Shown piece by piece: positions 36,273-45,034 of a DNA stretch of 64,000 nt (position 1 is its first letter; every line of letters begins with the position of its first letter). The position numbers and the translations under genes are program-made. The stretch comes from Thalassobaculum litoreum DSM 18839 (lineage in GTDB: Bacteria > Pseudomonadota > Alphaproteobacteria > Thalassobaculales > Thalassobaculaceae), in assembly GCF_900102465.1 (NCBI RefSeq), contig NZ_FNBW01000015.1, forward strand, positions 1 through 64,000. The letters run 5' to 3'. The notes beneath the pieces are model-generated. The model had not been told where the DNA came from. It saw nothing but the letters and a program-made list of their open reading frames with translations, and did not search any database.

Positions 36273-37583
36273 CTACCGCATCAGCTCCGGCAGGAAGGTC
36301 ACGATGGCCGGGAAGGCGATCAGCAGGCCCAGGGTGATCACGTCCATCAGCACGAAGGGCATGACGCCGGAGAACACCTCCTCCAGGGTCAGCGGGATCG
36401 GCGAGGCGCTGCGCACCACGTAGACGTTCAGGCCCACCGGCGGGGTCATCAGCGAGATCTCCGCCAGCTTGATCGAGATCACGCCCAGCCAGATCGGGTC
36501 GAAGCCGACGCCGGTCAGGATCGGGAACATCACCGGCAGGGTCATCACCATGATCGCGATCGGCTCGATCAGCATGCCGAGGATCAGATAGACGACCGCG
36601 AAGGCCAGCAGATACAGGTACGGGTTCAGGTCCCAGGACAGCAGGATCGTCGAAATGTCGGCGATCAGCCCGGTATAGGTCAGGAACCGGGCGAACAGGA
36701 TGCCGCCGATCACGATGATGAAGATCACCGAGGTGGTCACGCCCGCGTCCTTGAAGGTTTCCACCATCGACTTGCCGGTGAACCGGCCCTTGGCGAGCAC
36801 GATCAGGAAGGCGCCGAAGGCGCCGACCGCGCCGGCATAGGTCGGCACGAAGAAGCCGGTGTAGATGCCGCCGATCACCAGGGTGAACAGGAAGATGATG
36901 CCCCACACGCCGTAAAGCGACCTGTAGCGCTCGCGGGCGGGGGGACGGGTGTCCAGGGTTGGTGCCATGTCCGGTCGGCGCAACGCCCAGATATAGATGC
37001 CGACCACGAAGACGGCGGCCGACAGAATGCCCGGCACCAGCCCAGCCATCAGAAGCACCGCGATCGACTGCTCGGTGATGACCGCGTAGATCACCATCAG
37101 GATGCTCGGCGGGATCAGCGAGGCGAGCGTGCCCGAGGCGGCGATACAGCCTGCACTCAGGCGCTTGTCGTAGCCGAACTTGGTCATCTCCGGCAGGGCC
37201 ATGCGGGTGAAGACCGCGGCGTTCACCACGGTCGATCCGCAGGCCGCGCCGAAGGCGGCCGAGGCCAGCGTGGTGGCGATGGCGAGACCGCCGCGCAGGT
37301 GACCGAGCCAGTTATAGGCCGCCTTGTACAGATCCGTGGTGATGCCGGCGGTCGTCGCCAGCGAGCCCATCAGGATGAACAGCGGAATGACCGCCAGCGT
37401 GAACTCGTTGGTGGTGCTGAACGGAATCGTGGCGAGCTGCGCCCAGGCGGCGTCCGGCCCGATCGCCAGATACATGCCCAGGATACCGCCGAGCCCGAGA
37501 GCCACGCCGATATGGACGCCGACAGCCAGGAAGAGCAACAGCAGGATGCCGACAATGATGCCTGTCGTGGCGGGATCGAGCAT
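36273..37583 (-). CDS. TRAP transporter large permease (DctM)
   Basis: 436-residue inner-membrane protein of about twelve helices, the ion-coupled transport subunit of a tripartite DctPQM system. FGAACGSTVVNAAVFTRMALPEM and LIPPSILMVIYAVITEQSI are the family's conserved repeats; LTPPVGLNVYVV-like residues are near the C-terminus. It is the last gene of the operon dctP-dctQ-dctM (minus), following the small permease after 10 bp. TRAP systems usually import carboxylates or sulfonates, in line with a catabolic cluster. Confidence 0.9.
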   Translation of the reverse strand: MLDPATTGIIVGILLLLFLAVGVHIGVALGLGGILGMYLAIGPDAAWAQLATIPFSTTNEFTLAVIPLFILMGSLATTAGITTDLYKAAYNWLGHLRGGLAIATTLASAAFGAACGSTVVNAAVFTRMALPEMTKFGYDKRLSAGCIAASGTLASLIPPSILMVIYAVITEQSIAVLLMAGLVPGILSAAVFVVGIYIWALRRPDMAPTLDTRPPARERYRSLYGVWGIIFLFTLVIGGIYTGFFVPTYAGAVGAFGAFLIVLAKGRFTGKSMVETFKDAGVTTSVIFIIVIGGILFARFLTYTGLIADISTILLSWDLNPYLYLLAFAVVYLILGMLIEPIAIMVMTLPVMFPILTGVGFDPIWLGVISIKLAEISLMTPPVGLNVYVVRSASPIPLTLEEVFSGVMPFVLMDVITLGLLIAFPAIVTFLPELMR

Positions 37584-37593
37584 TCGGGGGTCC

Positions 37594-38139
37594 TCAGTCG
37601 GTGCCTTGGGGGCGCGTGGGATCGTAGTCCTCGGCCAGCACGATCTCGCTGCCGTCGATGATCCGGCGGATGTCGGTGATCAGGTCGAGGCACAGCTGCA
37701 GGATCAGCATCGCGGTGCCGACCGCCAGGATGATGCGCGCCGGGTACAGCGGGAAGCGGATCAGCCCGACCGTCGCCTCGCCGATCTGCAGGCTGTAGAG
37801 CGCCTCGTTATAGGCCTGCCACAGCAGCAGACAGAAGAACACCAGGCCGCAGAGGTCGGCGAAGACGTCCATGCCGGCCCGCACCCGGGGACCCATGTTG
37901 GTGTAGATCAGCTCGACCCGGATGTGGCTGCGGCGGATCTGCGCGTAGCACAGGGCGCCGAACACGATCAGCACCATGGTGCTTTCCGTCAGTTCCAGGG
38001 CGCCGGGCACCGGCGTGTGGAGGATCTGCGTGCCCACCACCTCGATGGTGCCGAGGAACATCGCCGCCATGGTGCCGACCCCGCCGATCAGCAGGATGGT
38101 CAGCGCGAGGCGCCGCAGAATGCCTGAAAATAGAACCAT
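37594..38139 (-). CDS. TRAP transporter small permease (DctQ)
   Basis: 181 residues with four membrane helices; the segment SHIRVELIYTNM is typical for DctQ. Start at ATG 38139, the first plausible codon after a GC hairpin (38196-38221) that separates it from the binding protein. Ribosome site is weak, suggesting reduced translation compared with the binding protein. Together with DctM and DctP it makes one complete importer. Confidence 0.87.
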   Translation of the reverse strand: MVLFSGILRRLALTILLIGGVGTMAAMFLGTIEVVGTQILHTPVPGALELTESTMVLIVFGALCYAQIRRSHIRVELIYTNMGPRVRAGMDVFADLCGLVFFCLLLWQAYNEALYSLQIGEATVGLIRFPLYPARIILAVGTAMLILQLCLDLITDIRRIIDGSEIVLAEDYDPTRPQGTD

Positions 38140-38195
38140 GGTCCCGCCGTGCCGGTATGGATGAAAGGGCTTAACAAAAGGGATCCGTAAAAGAT

Positions 38196-38221
38196 CCCGG
38201 CCGCCGAAAGCGGCGGCCGGG
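38196..38221 (-). other. Intercistronic hairpin after TRAP binding-protein gene
   Basis: CCCGGCCGCCG (38196-38206) pairs with CGGCGGCCGGG (38211-38221), 11 perfect base pairs and a four-base loop. It lies 15 bp after the dctP stop. It is of the same type as those after the two sugar-binding proteins (17665, 19701). Confidence 0.7.
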
Positions 38222-38236
38222 GGGGAATGCGTCCGA

Positions 38237-39262
38237 TCAGCGGCCGAGCCAGGCGTGCCACTGGTCGTAGACCTTCTGGGCCTCGTCGCCGAGACCGCGG
38301 CCTTCCATGTCCTTGACCCAGTCGCCGAGCAGGTCGGGGGCCATGTCCTTCCACTTGGCGAGCTCGGCATCCGGGAACGGCTTCACCACGCCGCCATTGG
38401 CCTGAATGTCCTCGACGGCCTTGCTCTCGAAGGCGTCGATCCAGTCGAGATAGGCCTGCTGGGAGACCTTCGCCTCTTCCATGAAGATCGCCTGGGTCTC
38501 CGGGGTCAGCTTGTCCCAGGCGCGCTTGCCAATGGTGATCAGGTGACCGGTGATCGCCATGACCGGACCGCAGCTGAACTTGCCCGGCTCGTAGAAGCGG
38601 TTGGTGACGATGTTGCCCGGGTTGATGAAGGAATAGTCCAGCGTGCCGCGCTGCAGGGCCTCGTAGATGTCGCCGACGCCGATCGAGACCGGCACCGCGC
38701 CGACCGCGGCGTGCAGCTTCGGAATGTCCGCGCCGAAGCTGCGGATCTTCTTGTCCTTCAGACCGGCGACCGTGTCGCAGTTCTCGTCAGGGCCGGTCAG
38801 GTAGTACTGGCCGAGCGGCTGGTGGAACAGGAACTTGACGTTGAACTTGTCGAGCTCCTCGGAGAACGCCGGAATTTCGGCGAAGGAGTTGCGCGACAGG
38901 GTCATCGCCTCCGCCGGCGTGTCGAACACGAACGGGATCTGGAACGCGCGGATGAACAGCAGCTGGTCGGCGTAGTAGCCCGGCACGATCGACGCCATGT
39001 CGATGGCGCCGCGGCCGGCGAGGGTCATCAGCTCGTTGCCCTTGCCGAGACCGCCGGCATAGGTGATCTCGATCTTCACCTTGCCGTCGGTGCGCTCCGC
39101 GATCTTCTTGGCGAAGTTCTGCTCAACTTCGAGGAACGGGCTGTTCGGCAGATAATGGCCCCAGCGCAGCGTGACCTCGTCCTGTGCCACGGCGCTGCCG
39201 GCGATGCCGAGCGATGCGGCGACCGCGGCACCCTTGATAAGGTTTCCAATATATTTGTTCAT
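38237..39262 (-). CDS. TRAP transporter substrate-binding protein (DctP)
   Basis: 341 residues: Sec signal with cleavage near GSAVAQ (27), then the DctP fold beginning VTLRWGHYLPNSPFLEVEQNFA. The family's carboxylate-binding Arg lies in the KKIRSFGAD segment. Start at ATG 39262, behind GGAGA; an in-frame extension to 39457 would cross the operator and is rejected. First gene of the TRAP operon, divergent from the nitroreductase-methyltransferase gene with operator copy 2 between. The likely ligand is the carboxylate degraded by the neighbouring enzymes. Confidence 0.88.
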   Translation of the reverse strand: MNKYIGNLIKGAAVAASLGIAGSAVAQDEVTLRWGHYLPNSPFLEVEQNFAKKIAERTDGKVKIEITYAGGLGKGNELMTLAGRGAIDMASIVPGYYADQLLFIRAFQIPFVFDTPAEAMTLSRNSFAEIPAFSEELDKFNVKFLFHQPLGQYYLTGPDENCDTVAGLKDKKIRSFGADIPKLHAAVGAVPVSIGVGDIYEALQRGTLDYSFINPGNIVTNRFYEPGKFSCGPVMAITGHLITIGKRAWDKLTPETQAIFMEEAKVSQQAYLDWIDAFESKAVEDIQANGGVVKPFPDAELAKWKDMAPDLLGDWVKDMEGRGLGDEAQKVYDQWHAWLGR

Positions 39263-39415
39263 TGAGTTTCTCCGTCTCCCTGTTTCAGCGCCGGTGTGGC
39301 GGAATGTCCCCTGGGCCGGCACCGGCTCCGCATCATCTGCGGTCCGGGGCCTCGGGTCGACCAGATATTCCGGCCCCGCCGGCCGGCCGGATGGCCTGTC
39401 GGCAGTGCCAGAATA

Positions 39416-39428
39416 GTCAACTGTTGAC
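39416..39428. promoter_or_regulatory. Shared 13-bp palindromic operator, copy 2 (perfect)
   Basis: GTCAAC-T-GTTGAC, flanked by TA and AT. An extra half-site GTCAAC follows at 39453-39458. It lies in the divergent region between the TRAP operon and the nitroreductase-methyltransferase gene. See copies at 32563 and 45035. Confidence 0.75.
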
Positions 39429-39508
39429 ATTTTTCCGCCCCGACACCCTTCTGTCAACGCCTCCTCCGCAGGGGTAGTCTAGGAGAAATCGCCGATAGGA
39501 GACTAGGG

Positions 39509-40906
39509 ATGGATGACGCGCGTTCGCGCCCGCATTCTTCGGAAACCCATGCCATGGAAGCCAATGCCGTGGAAGCCAACGCCGTAGAGGATTGGCAGCG
39601 GATCCTCGGGGTCCTGGCCGACCGGCGGTCGTGCCGCGACTTCGACGGCACGCAGATGGATCGTGAGCTCCTCGCCGAGATCGTGCGCGACGGGATGCAG
39701 GCGCCGTCCTCCTGCAACCAGCAGCAATGGCACTTCGTCATCGTCGACGACCGCGACCTGCTGCAGCGGTGCCACGACATCTCCGGCGGCAATCACCATT
39801 TCGCCGAATGCTCGGCCCTGATCTACCTGTGCTTCCAGAAGGGCTGGACCCACGGCAATTTCTCCGTCGTCCAGTCGGTGGCCGGTGCCTGCTACCACAT
39901 GATGCTGAGCGCCCATCTGCGGGGCTACGACACGATCTGGAACGCCGGAATCGGCGACAACAAGGCATTGGCCGAGCTGTTCGGCGTGCCGCCGATCTTC
40001 GAGATCACCGGCGCCCTGGCGATCGGCCGGGCCAAGCCGAGCGCGCCGGCGATGAAGGCGCCGCGCCGGCCGTTCGAGGAGGTGCATTCGTGGAACGGTT
40101 TCGCCCGCCCGGCCCACACGGTCTATCCGGTGAAGGCGGCCAAGGCCTATCCGTATTTCGAGATCACCAACCCCTCCAACCCCTTCGCCGTGTGGGATCC
40201 GCGCGGCTGGTCCTGGGCCCAGCTCGGCGATTTCCGTGGCTATGCCGTCTGGGCCAAGTCACCGCTGGCCGGGGTCTATGTGTCGCGCCGTCAGGGCGAG
40301 GCGACGGCGGCCGAACTCGACCTGCTGCCGGATCTGAAGGCGGGGGCGAAGGTGGCCGAGCTGATGCCGTGGGGCGGGACCTACAGTGCGGAGATCCGCC
40401 GCCGCCTCGATTCCGGCGTCGACTTCCATCTGGCCGAGCTGGCCCAGGGCAACCTGACCTTCATCCTGGAGCGGCTGAAGCGCGAGGGCTTCGCCCTGGA
40501 TCACACCTACGGGGACCGGATCGACGGCCCCACGCTGCCCTATGCCGACGGCAGCCTGGACGCGGTGATCCTGCCCCAGGTGCTGGAGCAGATGCCGGAG
40601 CCGGAGACGATGCTGGACGAGGTGCGCCGGGTGCTGAAGCCGGGCGGGGCGGTGATCGCCAGCGTGCGGAACCTGGACTCCGACTATGGCGACCACTGGA
40701 GCGAGGTCGAATCCCTGGGCTGCATCCCGAACCAGGGCCCGTTCACCCCGCTCTCGGCGGAGACCGTGCGCGGCTGGATGGCCGCCCGGTTCACGCCGGA
40801 AGTGGAGCAGGGGATCGGGACGGCGGTGAGCCAGGACGCCACCATCGTCACCGACGACAACCGCACCGGATGCCGGCTCTATGCCGGGCGCTGGCGGGTC
40901 GCCTGA
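39509..40906 (+). CDS. Nitroreductase-methyltransferase fusion protein
   Basis: 465 residues in two parts. The N-terminal half (about 28-200) is nitroreductase-like: RRSCRDF (39-45, FMN phosphate binding), APSSCNQQQWHF, and GYDTIWNAGI with a family-typical helix. The C-terminal half (about 255-465) is a class I methyltransferase of the type 11 form: VAELMPWGG as a degenerate SAM motif (282-290), LPYADGSLDAVILPQVLEQMP and VLKPGGAVIAS. The two are joined by a WDPRGWSWAQLGDF linker region. ATG 39554 (M16) is an alternative start. The EANAV unit is repeated at 17-26. I know no described enzyme with this order. Confidence 0.72.
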   Translation: MDDARSRPHSSETHAMEANAVEANAVEDWQRILGVLADRRSCRDFDGTQMDRELLAEIVRDGMQAPSSCNQQQWHFVIVDDRDLLQRCHDISGGNHHFAECSALIYLCFQKGWTHGNFSVVQSVAGACYHMMLSAHLRGYDTIWNAGIGDNKALAELFGVPPIFEITGALAIGRAKPSAPAMKAPRRPFEEVHSWNGFARPAHTVYPVKAAKAYPYFEITNPSNPFAVWDPRGWSWAQLGDFRGYAVWAKSPLAGVYVSRRQGEATAAELDLLPDLKAGAKVAELMPWGGTYSAEIRRRLDSGVDFHLAELAQGNLTFILERLKREGFALDHTYGDRIDGPTLPYADGSLDAVILPQVLEQMPEPETMLDEVRRVLKPGGAVIASVRNLDSDYGDHWSEVESLGCIPNQGPFTPLSAETVRGWMAARFTPEVEQGIGTAVSQDATIVTDDNRTGCRLYAGRWRVA

Positions 40907-40910
40907 CGCC

Positions 40911-42302
40911 TCAAGTGAGGGTGCGGGCCATGAACCGGCCGGTGCCCTCGCTGCCTTCCGTTAGCGCGCCGTCGCGCACCACGAAATTGCCGCGCACGAG
41001 TGTGTGCAGCACCTTGCAGGCCATCTCCTGGCCTTCCCAGACCGAGTAGCCGGCATCGCTCTGCAGGCTGGGTTTCTCCACCGTCCACGGCGCCTTCATG
41101 TCGAGGATCGCGAAATCCGCGTCGGCCCCCGGCGTGATCCGGCCCTTGCGCGGCGCGAGCCCCATGGCGTCGGCCGGCTGGCAGGTGACCAGCTTGGCGA
41201 GTTGCTCCAGCGGGATGCCGCGTTTGACGTGGCCTTCGGTGAAGAACGCCGGCAGGAAGGCGTCGAGCCCCGGGAAGCCGGGCTGGGCCTTCCAGATGCC
41301 GCCGTCCTTGCTGGAGACCGGCCGGTGGATGTGATCGGTGCCGAGCGTGTCGATATCGCCGCGCCGGATGCCCTCCCACAGCGCCTCCCGATCGGCTGGG
41401 TCGCGCAGCGGCGGGTTCACCTTGGCGACGGCGCCCCAGTGCGTGCTGGTGTCGTGGGTCAGATAGTGGGTGCAGGTCTCGATGGTGAGCTTCGAGCCGG
41501 CCTTGCGCTGCTCGATGGCGGCGGCCAGCGCCTCGCCCGAGGACGTGTGCACGGTGTAGACCCGCGCGCCGGTCACCCGGCCGAAATAGGCGGCGCGGCG
41601 GATCGCGTCGGCCTCCACGAAGGGCGGGCGGGTCGCGTTCCAGCTTGCCAGGCCGTTCTTGCCTTCGGGGTCCGCGGCCATCACCCGGTCGCGCAGTACC
41701 CAGGCCGCCTCGATGTTCTCCGGGTGCGGACACATCATGCCGCCATGCTCGGCCAGTACCTCCAGCAGGCGCAGCATGAAGCCGTCATCGGTGCCGGGCA
41801 GGCCGAGCCGCTTGCCCTCGTCGCCGCGGATGTTCATGAACAGTTTTGCCGTGGGAACCCCGAACTCCTTGATGTAGCGCGGCAGTTCGGCGAGCTGGTC
41901 GTCGGTGGCGATGACGAAGTGGAAGCCGAAATCGATCCGCGCGCCGGCCTCGGTCACCGACTTGAGCTCCTCGAACTGGGCGGCGTAGGGGTCCGGGCTC
42001 ATCACATAGGGGATGAAGGACGTCACGCCGCCGACGGCGGCGGCCGCCGTCTCGCTGGCCGCGTCGGAGGGAACCCGCGGCTTGGAGATGTCGCTGCCGT
42101 GGCCCAGATGCAGGTGGACGTCACAGGCGCCGGGCAGCACCGTCAGACCGCCGAGCTGAACCGTTTCGGCGGCGTCCGGGCCGCTGCCCGGCTCGGTCAC
42201 CGCGGCGATGCGCCCGTCGGCGACCAGCACGTCGACGTCGCGGAATCCCTGTCCCGGCAACAGCACCGATCCACCGGCCAGTCTCAGATCCATCTTCGTC
42301 AT
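40911..42302 (-). CDS. Dihydroorotase/hydantoinase-type amidohydrolase
   Basis: 463 residues of the cyclic amidohydrolase superfamily (dihydropyrimidinase, hydantoinase, allantoinase, dihydroorotase). The metal site is complete: His63 and His65 (DVHLHLGH), Lys153 (AKLFMN) as carbamate bridge, His193 (CPHPEN), His252 (HTSSG) and Asp323 (GTDHIH). The protein would open a cyclic imide or ureide ring. Start at ATG 42302, behind GGAGAT; the in-frame extension upstream is rejected. Single gene, convergent to the fusion gene and divergent from GntR. Confidence 0.87.
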   Translation of the reverse strand: MTKMDLRLAGGSVLLPGQGFRDVDVLVADGRIAAVTEPGSGPDAAETVQLGGLTVLPGACDVHLHLGHGSDISKPRVPSDAASETAAAAVGGVTSFIPYVMSPDPYAAQFEELKSVTEAGARIDFGFHFVIATDDQLAELPRYIKEFGVPTAKLFMNIRGDEGKRLGLPGTDDGFMLRLLEVLAEHGGMMCPHPENIEAAWVLRDRVMAADPEGKNGLASWNATRPPFVEADAIRRAAYFGRVTGARVYTVHTSSGEALAAAIEQRKAGSKLTIETCTHYLTHDTSTHWGAVAKVNPPLRDPADREALWEGIRRGDIDTLGTDHIHRPVSSKDGGIWKAQPGFPGLDAFLPAFFTEGHVKRGIPLEQLAKLVTCQPADAMGLAPRKGRITPGADADFAILDMKAPWTVEKPSLQSDAGYSVWEGQEMACKVLHTLVRGNFVVRDGALTEGSEGTGRFMARTLT

Positions 42303-42571
42303 CGTGTCATCTCCATCCTGTGCTGTAGATGCTGTCCCGGCGGGCGTCCGGTGCCGCGCTCGGGCCCGCGCTCTGGGCCGAGGTCGGGGCCGTTCCGCGG
42401 TTCGGAATGTTGGCGCCAATAAATGGTGGCGGCGCAAGTCGGCGTGGCAAATTCATCGCCCGAAGGACGGATTTGACACAGATGCGCGGGCATTCCCGCG
42501 CTATTGTGATTAGAATGATAAACAACCCGGGCAGGCAAACAGGCCCGGCCATAGGTTGAGGAACCGTAGCT
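42303..42571. promoter_or_regulatory. Divergent region between hydantoinase-like gene and gntR
   Basis: 269 bp. It holds a TTGGCGCCAA palindrome (42410-42419), a TTGACA (42474-42479) that may be a -35 box, and right after it a hairpin GCGCGGG-CATT-CCCGCGC (42483-42500). The GTCAAC-N-GTTGAC motif is absent here. Confidence 0.4.
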
Positions 42572-43258
42572 GTGGCGACGATTGAGACGATGCAACCGAT
42601 CACCTCCACGAACCTGTCGACGCTGGCGTTCGAGCGGCTGGAGCAGGCGATCATGTCCGGCGAACTGAAGCCGGGCGAGCGGCTGTCGGAGGTGACGCTG
42701 GCACGGCGCTACGGCATCAGCCGCGGCCCGCTGCGCGAGGCGATCGGCCGGCTGGAGGGCCGTAACCTGGTGGAGCGCCAGGCCAACCAGGGCGCGCGGG
42801 TGGTCTCCCTCGACCAGGCCCAGATTCTCGACCTGCTGGTGATCCGCGAGAGCCTTGAGGGCATGGCCTGCCGTCTGGCGGCGACGCGGATGAAGCCGGC
42901 GGAACTCAAGCGTCTGCAGCGTATGCTGGACGACCATGCCCATGACGAGCACGTGGTCGCCGGCAAGGGCTACTTCCAGGGCGGCGGCGATCTCGACTTC
43001 CATTACCGCATCGTGCGGGCCAGCCGGAACGACCGGCTGATCAAGATGCTTGACGAGGACCTGTACTCGCTGCTGCGCCTGTTCCGCCAGCGGCTGAGCA
43101 CGGCGCCGGGCCGTCCCGCCCAGGCGCTGGAGGAGCACCGGGCGGTGCTGGCCGCGCTGGAGGCGCGCGATCCCGACGCGGCCGAGGCTGCCATGCGCAC
43201 CCATATCCGCAACAGCCGCGCCAGCATAAACCATCTGGTGACGGCGGACGTCGCCTGA
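42572..43258 (+). CDS. GntR-family transcriptional regulator (FCD type)
   Basis: 228 residues: N-terminal winged helix-turn-helix (about 15-80, LSEVTLARRYGISRGPLREAIGRLE) and an FCD ligand-binding domain with acidic/His metal residues (DLDFHYRIV, THIRNSRASI). Members bind dicarboxylates or amino acids and repress catabolic operons. Start at GTG 42572; ATG 42590 is an alternative. It is the best candidate regulator for the palindromes at 32563, 39416 and 45035; the link rests on position and motif symmetry only. Confidence 0.88.
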   Translation: MATIETMQPITSTNLSTLAFERLEQAIMSGELKPGERLSEVTLARRYGISRGPLREAIGRLEGRNLVERQANQGARVVSLDQAQILDLLVIRESLEGMACRLAATRMKPAELKRLQRMLDDHAHDEHVVAGKGYFQGGGDLDFHYRIVRASRNDRLIKMLDEDLYSLLRLFRQRLSTAPGRPAQALEEHRAVLAALEARDPDAAEAAMRTHIRNSRASINHLVTADVA

Positions 43259-43268
43259 CGACGGCGTG

Positions 43269-43601
43269 TCAGGCGACCGGCACATCGTTGATCGGAATAT
43301 CGACATCGAGCATCGGCGCATGCTGCTGGCAGCCGTAGACGTCGGTGTCGCCCAGGTCGCCCGCAGGGATGTGCCGGGGAATCGTCGCCTTGAACGCCAG
43401 ACCCGCCGGATAGGGCGTGAACAGCACGTCCTCCTCGTCCACGTCGTACAGCCCGGCGATCAGCGCCGGGGTCAGGACGCCGGTCGCCGCCACCGCGTCG
43501 TAGGTCGCGCGGGTCTCGAACACCACGTCGATGGTGAGCTGGAACGGGCCGGCGTTCTTCGACTTGCAGACCTTGGCGATATCGCGGATCCGGGGCATCA
43601 C
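43269..43601 (-). CDS. DUF4387 domain protein
   Basis: 110 residues matching DUF4387, a small protein family that accompanies AtuA-like proteins. Characteristic segments are DIAKVCKSKNAGPFQLTIDVVF and FKATIPR. It begins with four bases of overlap (ATGA) with the stop of the AtuA-like gene, so the two are co-translated and probably form one complex. Function is unknown. Confidence 0.85.
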   Translation of the reverse strand: MMPRIRDIAKVCKSKNAGPFQLTIDVVFETRATYDAVAATGVLTPALIAGLYDVDEEDVLFTPYPAGLAFKATIPRHIPAGDLGDTDVYGCQQHAPMLDVDIPINDVPVA

Positions 43602-44965
43602 AGGTCCTCGTAGGTGATCGGGAACGGGGCGAGCGGATCGTCAACGGCCATCGTCTGGAACACCGAGAAGCGATAGACCGGTCCGGCCTGGATGTCCGAC
43701 GGCGAATAGGGGAAGGCCATGTTCCCCTCGCGGCAGAGCCGGCCCGGGAAGTCGGTGTGCAGCATGGTCACCCGGGCGACCGACAGCACCGCGTCGGCGG
43801 TGTCCTGGTCGTCGGCCACCGCCTCCACCACAAAGCCGATCTCGTGCGGTTTCGCAGTGCTGCGCAGCGGTTCGGCCGCGCCCATCACCCCGTCCAGGCC
43901 GTAGCGCCGGATGATCAACGTGTAGTCGTCCGGCGTGACCCCGAGATTGCCGACCTTGGTCGCGGTCGACTCGTGGATCGATTTCAGGAAGTCGTCCAGC
44001 GTGTCTATCAAAAGCGGGTCGCGGGTGCCGCAGATACTGATCGATCGATAGCCGACCAGTTCCACGCCCTCCAGCTTCACCGTGTAGGGCGAGGGCGTCC
44101 AGGTCATGCCGGAGACCCGCACCGCCCGGTCGTTCACCGCGTCGAACCGGCAGTCGGTGGTGTCGAGCACGCCGCCCGGCTCCACATGGATGCAGGGGCT
44201 CGGGTTCTCGTGCAGCGCGTGGTTGGCGACGGAGGAGGGGGTGCAGGCCCGCTCCGGCGCGGTCGGCTCCAGCACCACGCCGTCGTCGTCGACCGTCACG
44301 TAGAGGCAGTCATGGCCCTTGGGGATCGACGGGGTGGCGCCGCATTCCAGCATCTTGCCGGCATACCAGGCGGGGGCCGGCGCCTTGCCGGCGCGGATCG
44401 CCATGGCGGCCCAGGGGGCGGGATCGCTCGACCGGCCGGCCAGCACCACGTCGGCGCCGCCGTCCAGCGCCGCGGCGAAGGGCTCGGGGCCCATCATGCC
44501 GACCACCCGCTCGGCCCGGTCGATGGCCTCGGCGTCGATCGCCGGACCGCCGGTCAGCCGCTTCATCTTTCCCTCGGCGGTCGCCCGTTTCAGCGCCGCC
44601 TTGTCCTGTTCGGCGTCGATGGTGGCCAGCCGCAGGTGGATGCCGTCCTCGCGGGCGATCTCGCGCACGATGTCGGCGGTGATCTGCAGATGCGGCGTGC
44701 CGCCCGCACCGCCGGCGGTGCCGATGACCACGGGCACGCCCTGGCGCCTGCCGGCCTGGATCATCAGCCGCAGGTCGCGCTTCATGGCCCGGCGCGAGCT
44801 CAGGGTCTTGCCGGAGCCGAGATAGAACGGGCCCGGGTCGGTGCTGCCGCCATCGACCCCGATCATGTCGACGCCGCGCGCCTCGCCCTTCAGCAGGGAC
44901 GATTCAGGGAATCCGTAGCCGAGGATGCCGCTGGTCGATAGCATTCGGTAGGCGCCGCTGCTCAC
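43598..44965 (-). CDS. AtuA-like acyclic terpene utilization family protein (DUF1446)
   Basis: 455 residues of the DUF1446/AtuA family. Recognisable parts are GYGFPESSLLKG, VDMIGVDGGSTDPGP and VIGTAGGAGGTPHL near the N-terminus. AtuA is part of the citronellol/geranyl-CoA pathway in pseudomonads but the family also occurs with carboxylic and amino acid catabolic genes, as here. No terpene genes are visible nearby. First gene of a two-gene minus operon with DUF4387, divergent from the lyase gene, with operator copy 3 between. Confidence 0.84.
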   Translation of the reverse strand: MSSGAYRMLSTSGILGYGFPESSLLKGEARGVDMIGVDGGSTDPGPFYLGSGKTLSSRRAMKRDLRLMIQAGRRQGVPVVIGTAGGAGGTPHLQITADIVREIAREDGIHLRLATIDAEQDKAALKRATAEGKMKRLTGGPAIDAEAIDRAERVVGMMGPEPFAAALDGGADVVLAGRSSDPAPWAAMAIRAGKAPAPAWYAGKMLECGATPSIPKGHDCLYVTVDDDGVVLEPTAPERACTPSSVANHALHENPSPCIHVEPGGVLDTTDCRFDAVNDRAVRVSGMTWTPSPYTVKLEGVELVGYRSISICGTRDPLLIDTLDDFLKSIHESTATKVGNLGVTPDDYTLIIRRYGLDGVMGAAEPLRSTAKPHEIGFVVEAVADDQDTADAVLSVARVTMLHTDFPGRLCREGNMAFPYSPSDIQAGPVYRFSVFQTMAVDDPLAPFPITYEDL

Positions 44966-45034
44966 GGTGGTTTCCTCGCGGTTGTTTCTTGGACCGTTTC
45001 TTTGGCCGGATCATCCCCGGCGGCATCAATAACT

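Noticed and set aside
39554-39590. Repeated EANAV codons at the N-terminus of the nitroreductase fusion as a phase-variable repeat
   Set aside because: Only two imperfect units, multiples of three, so no frame switching is expected.
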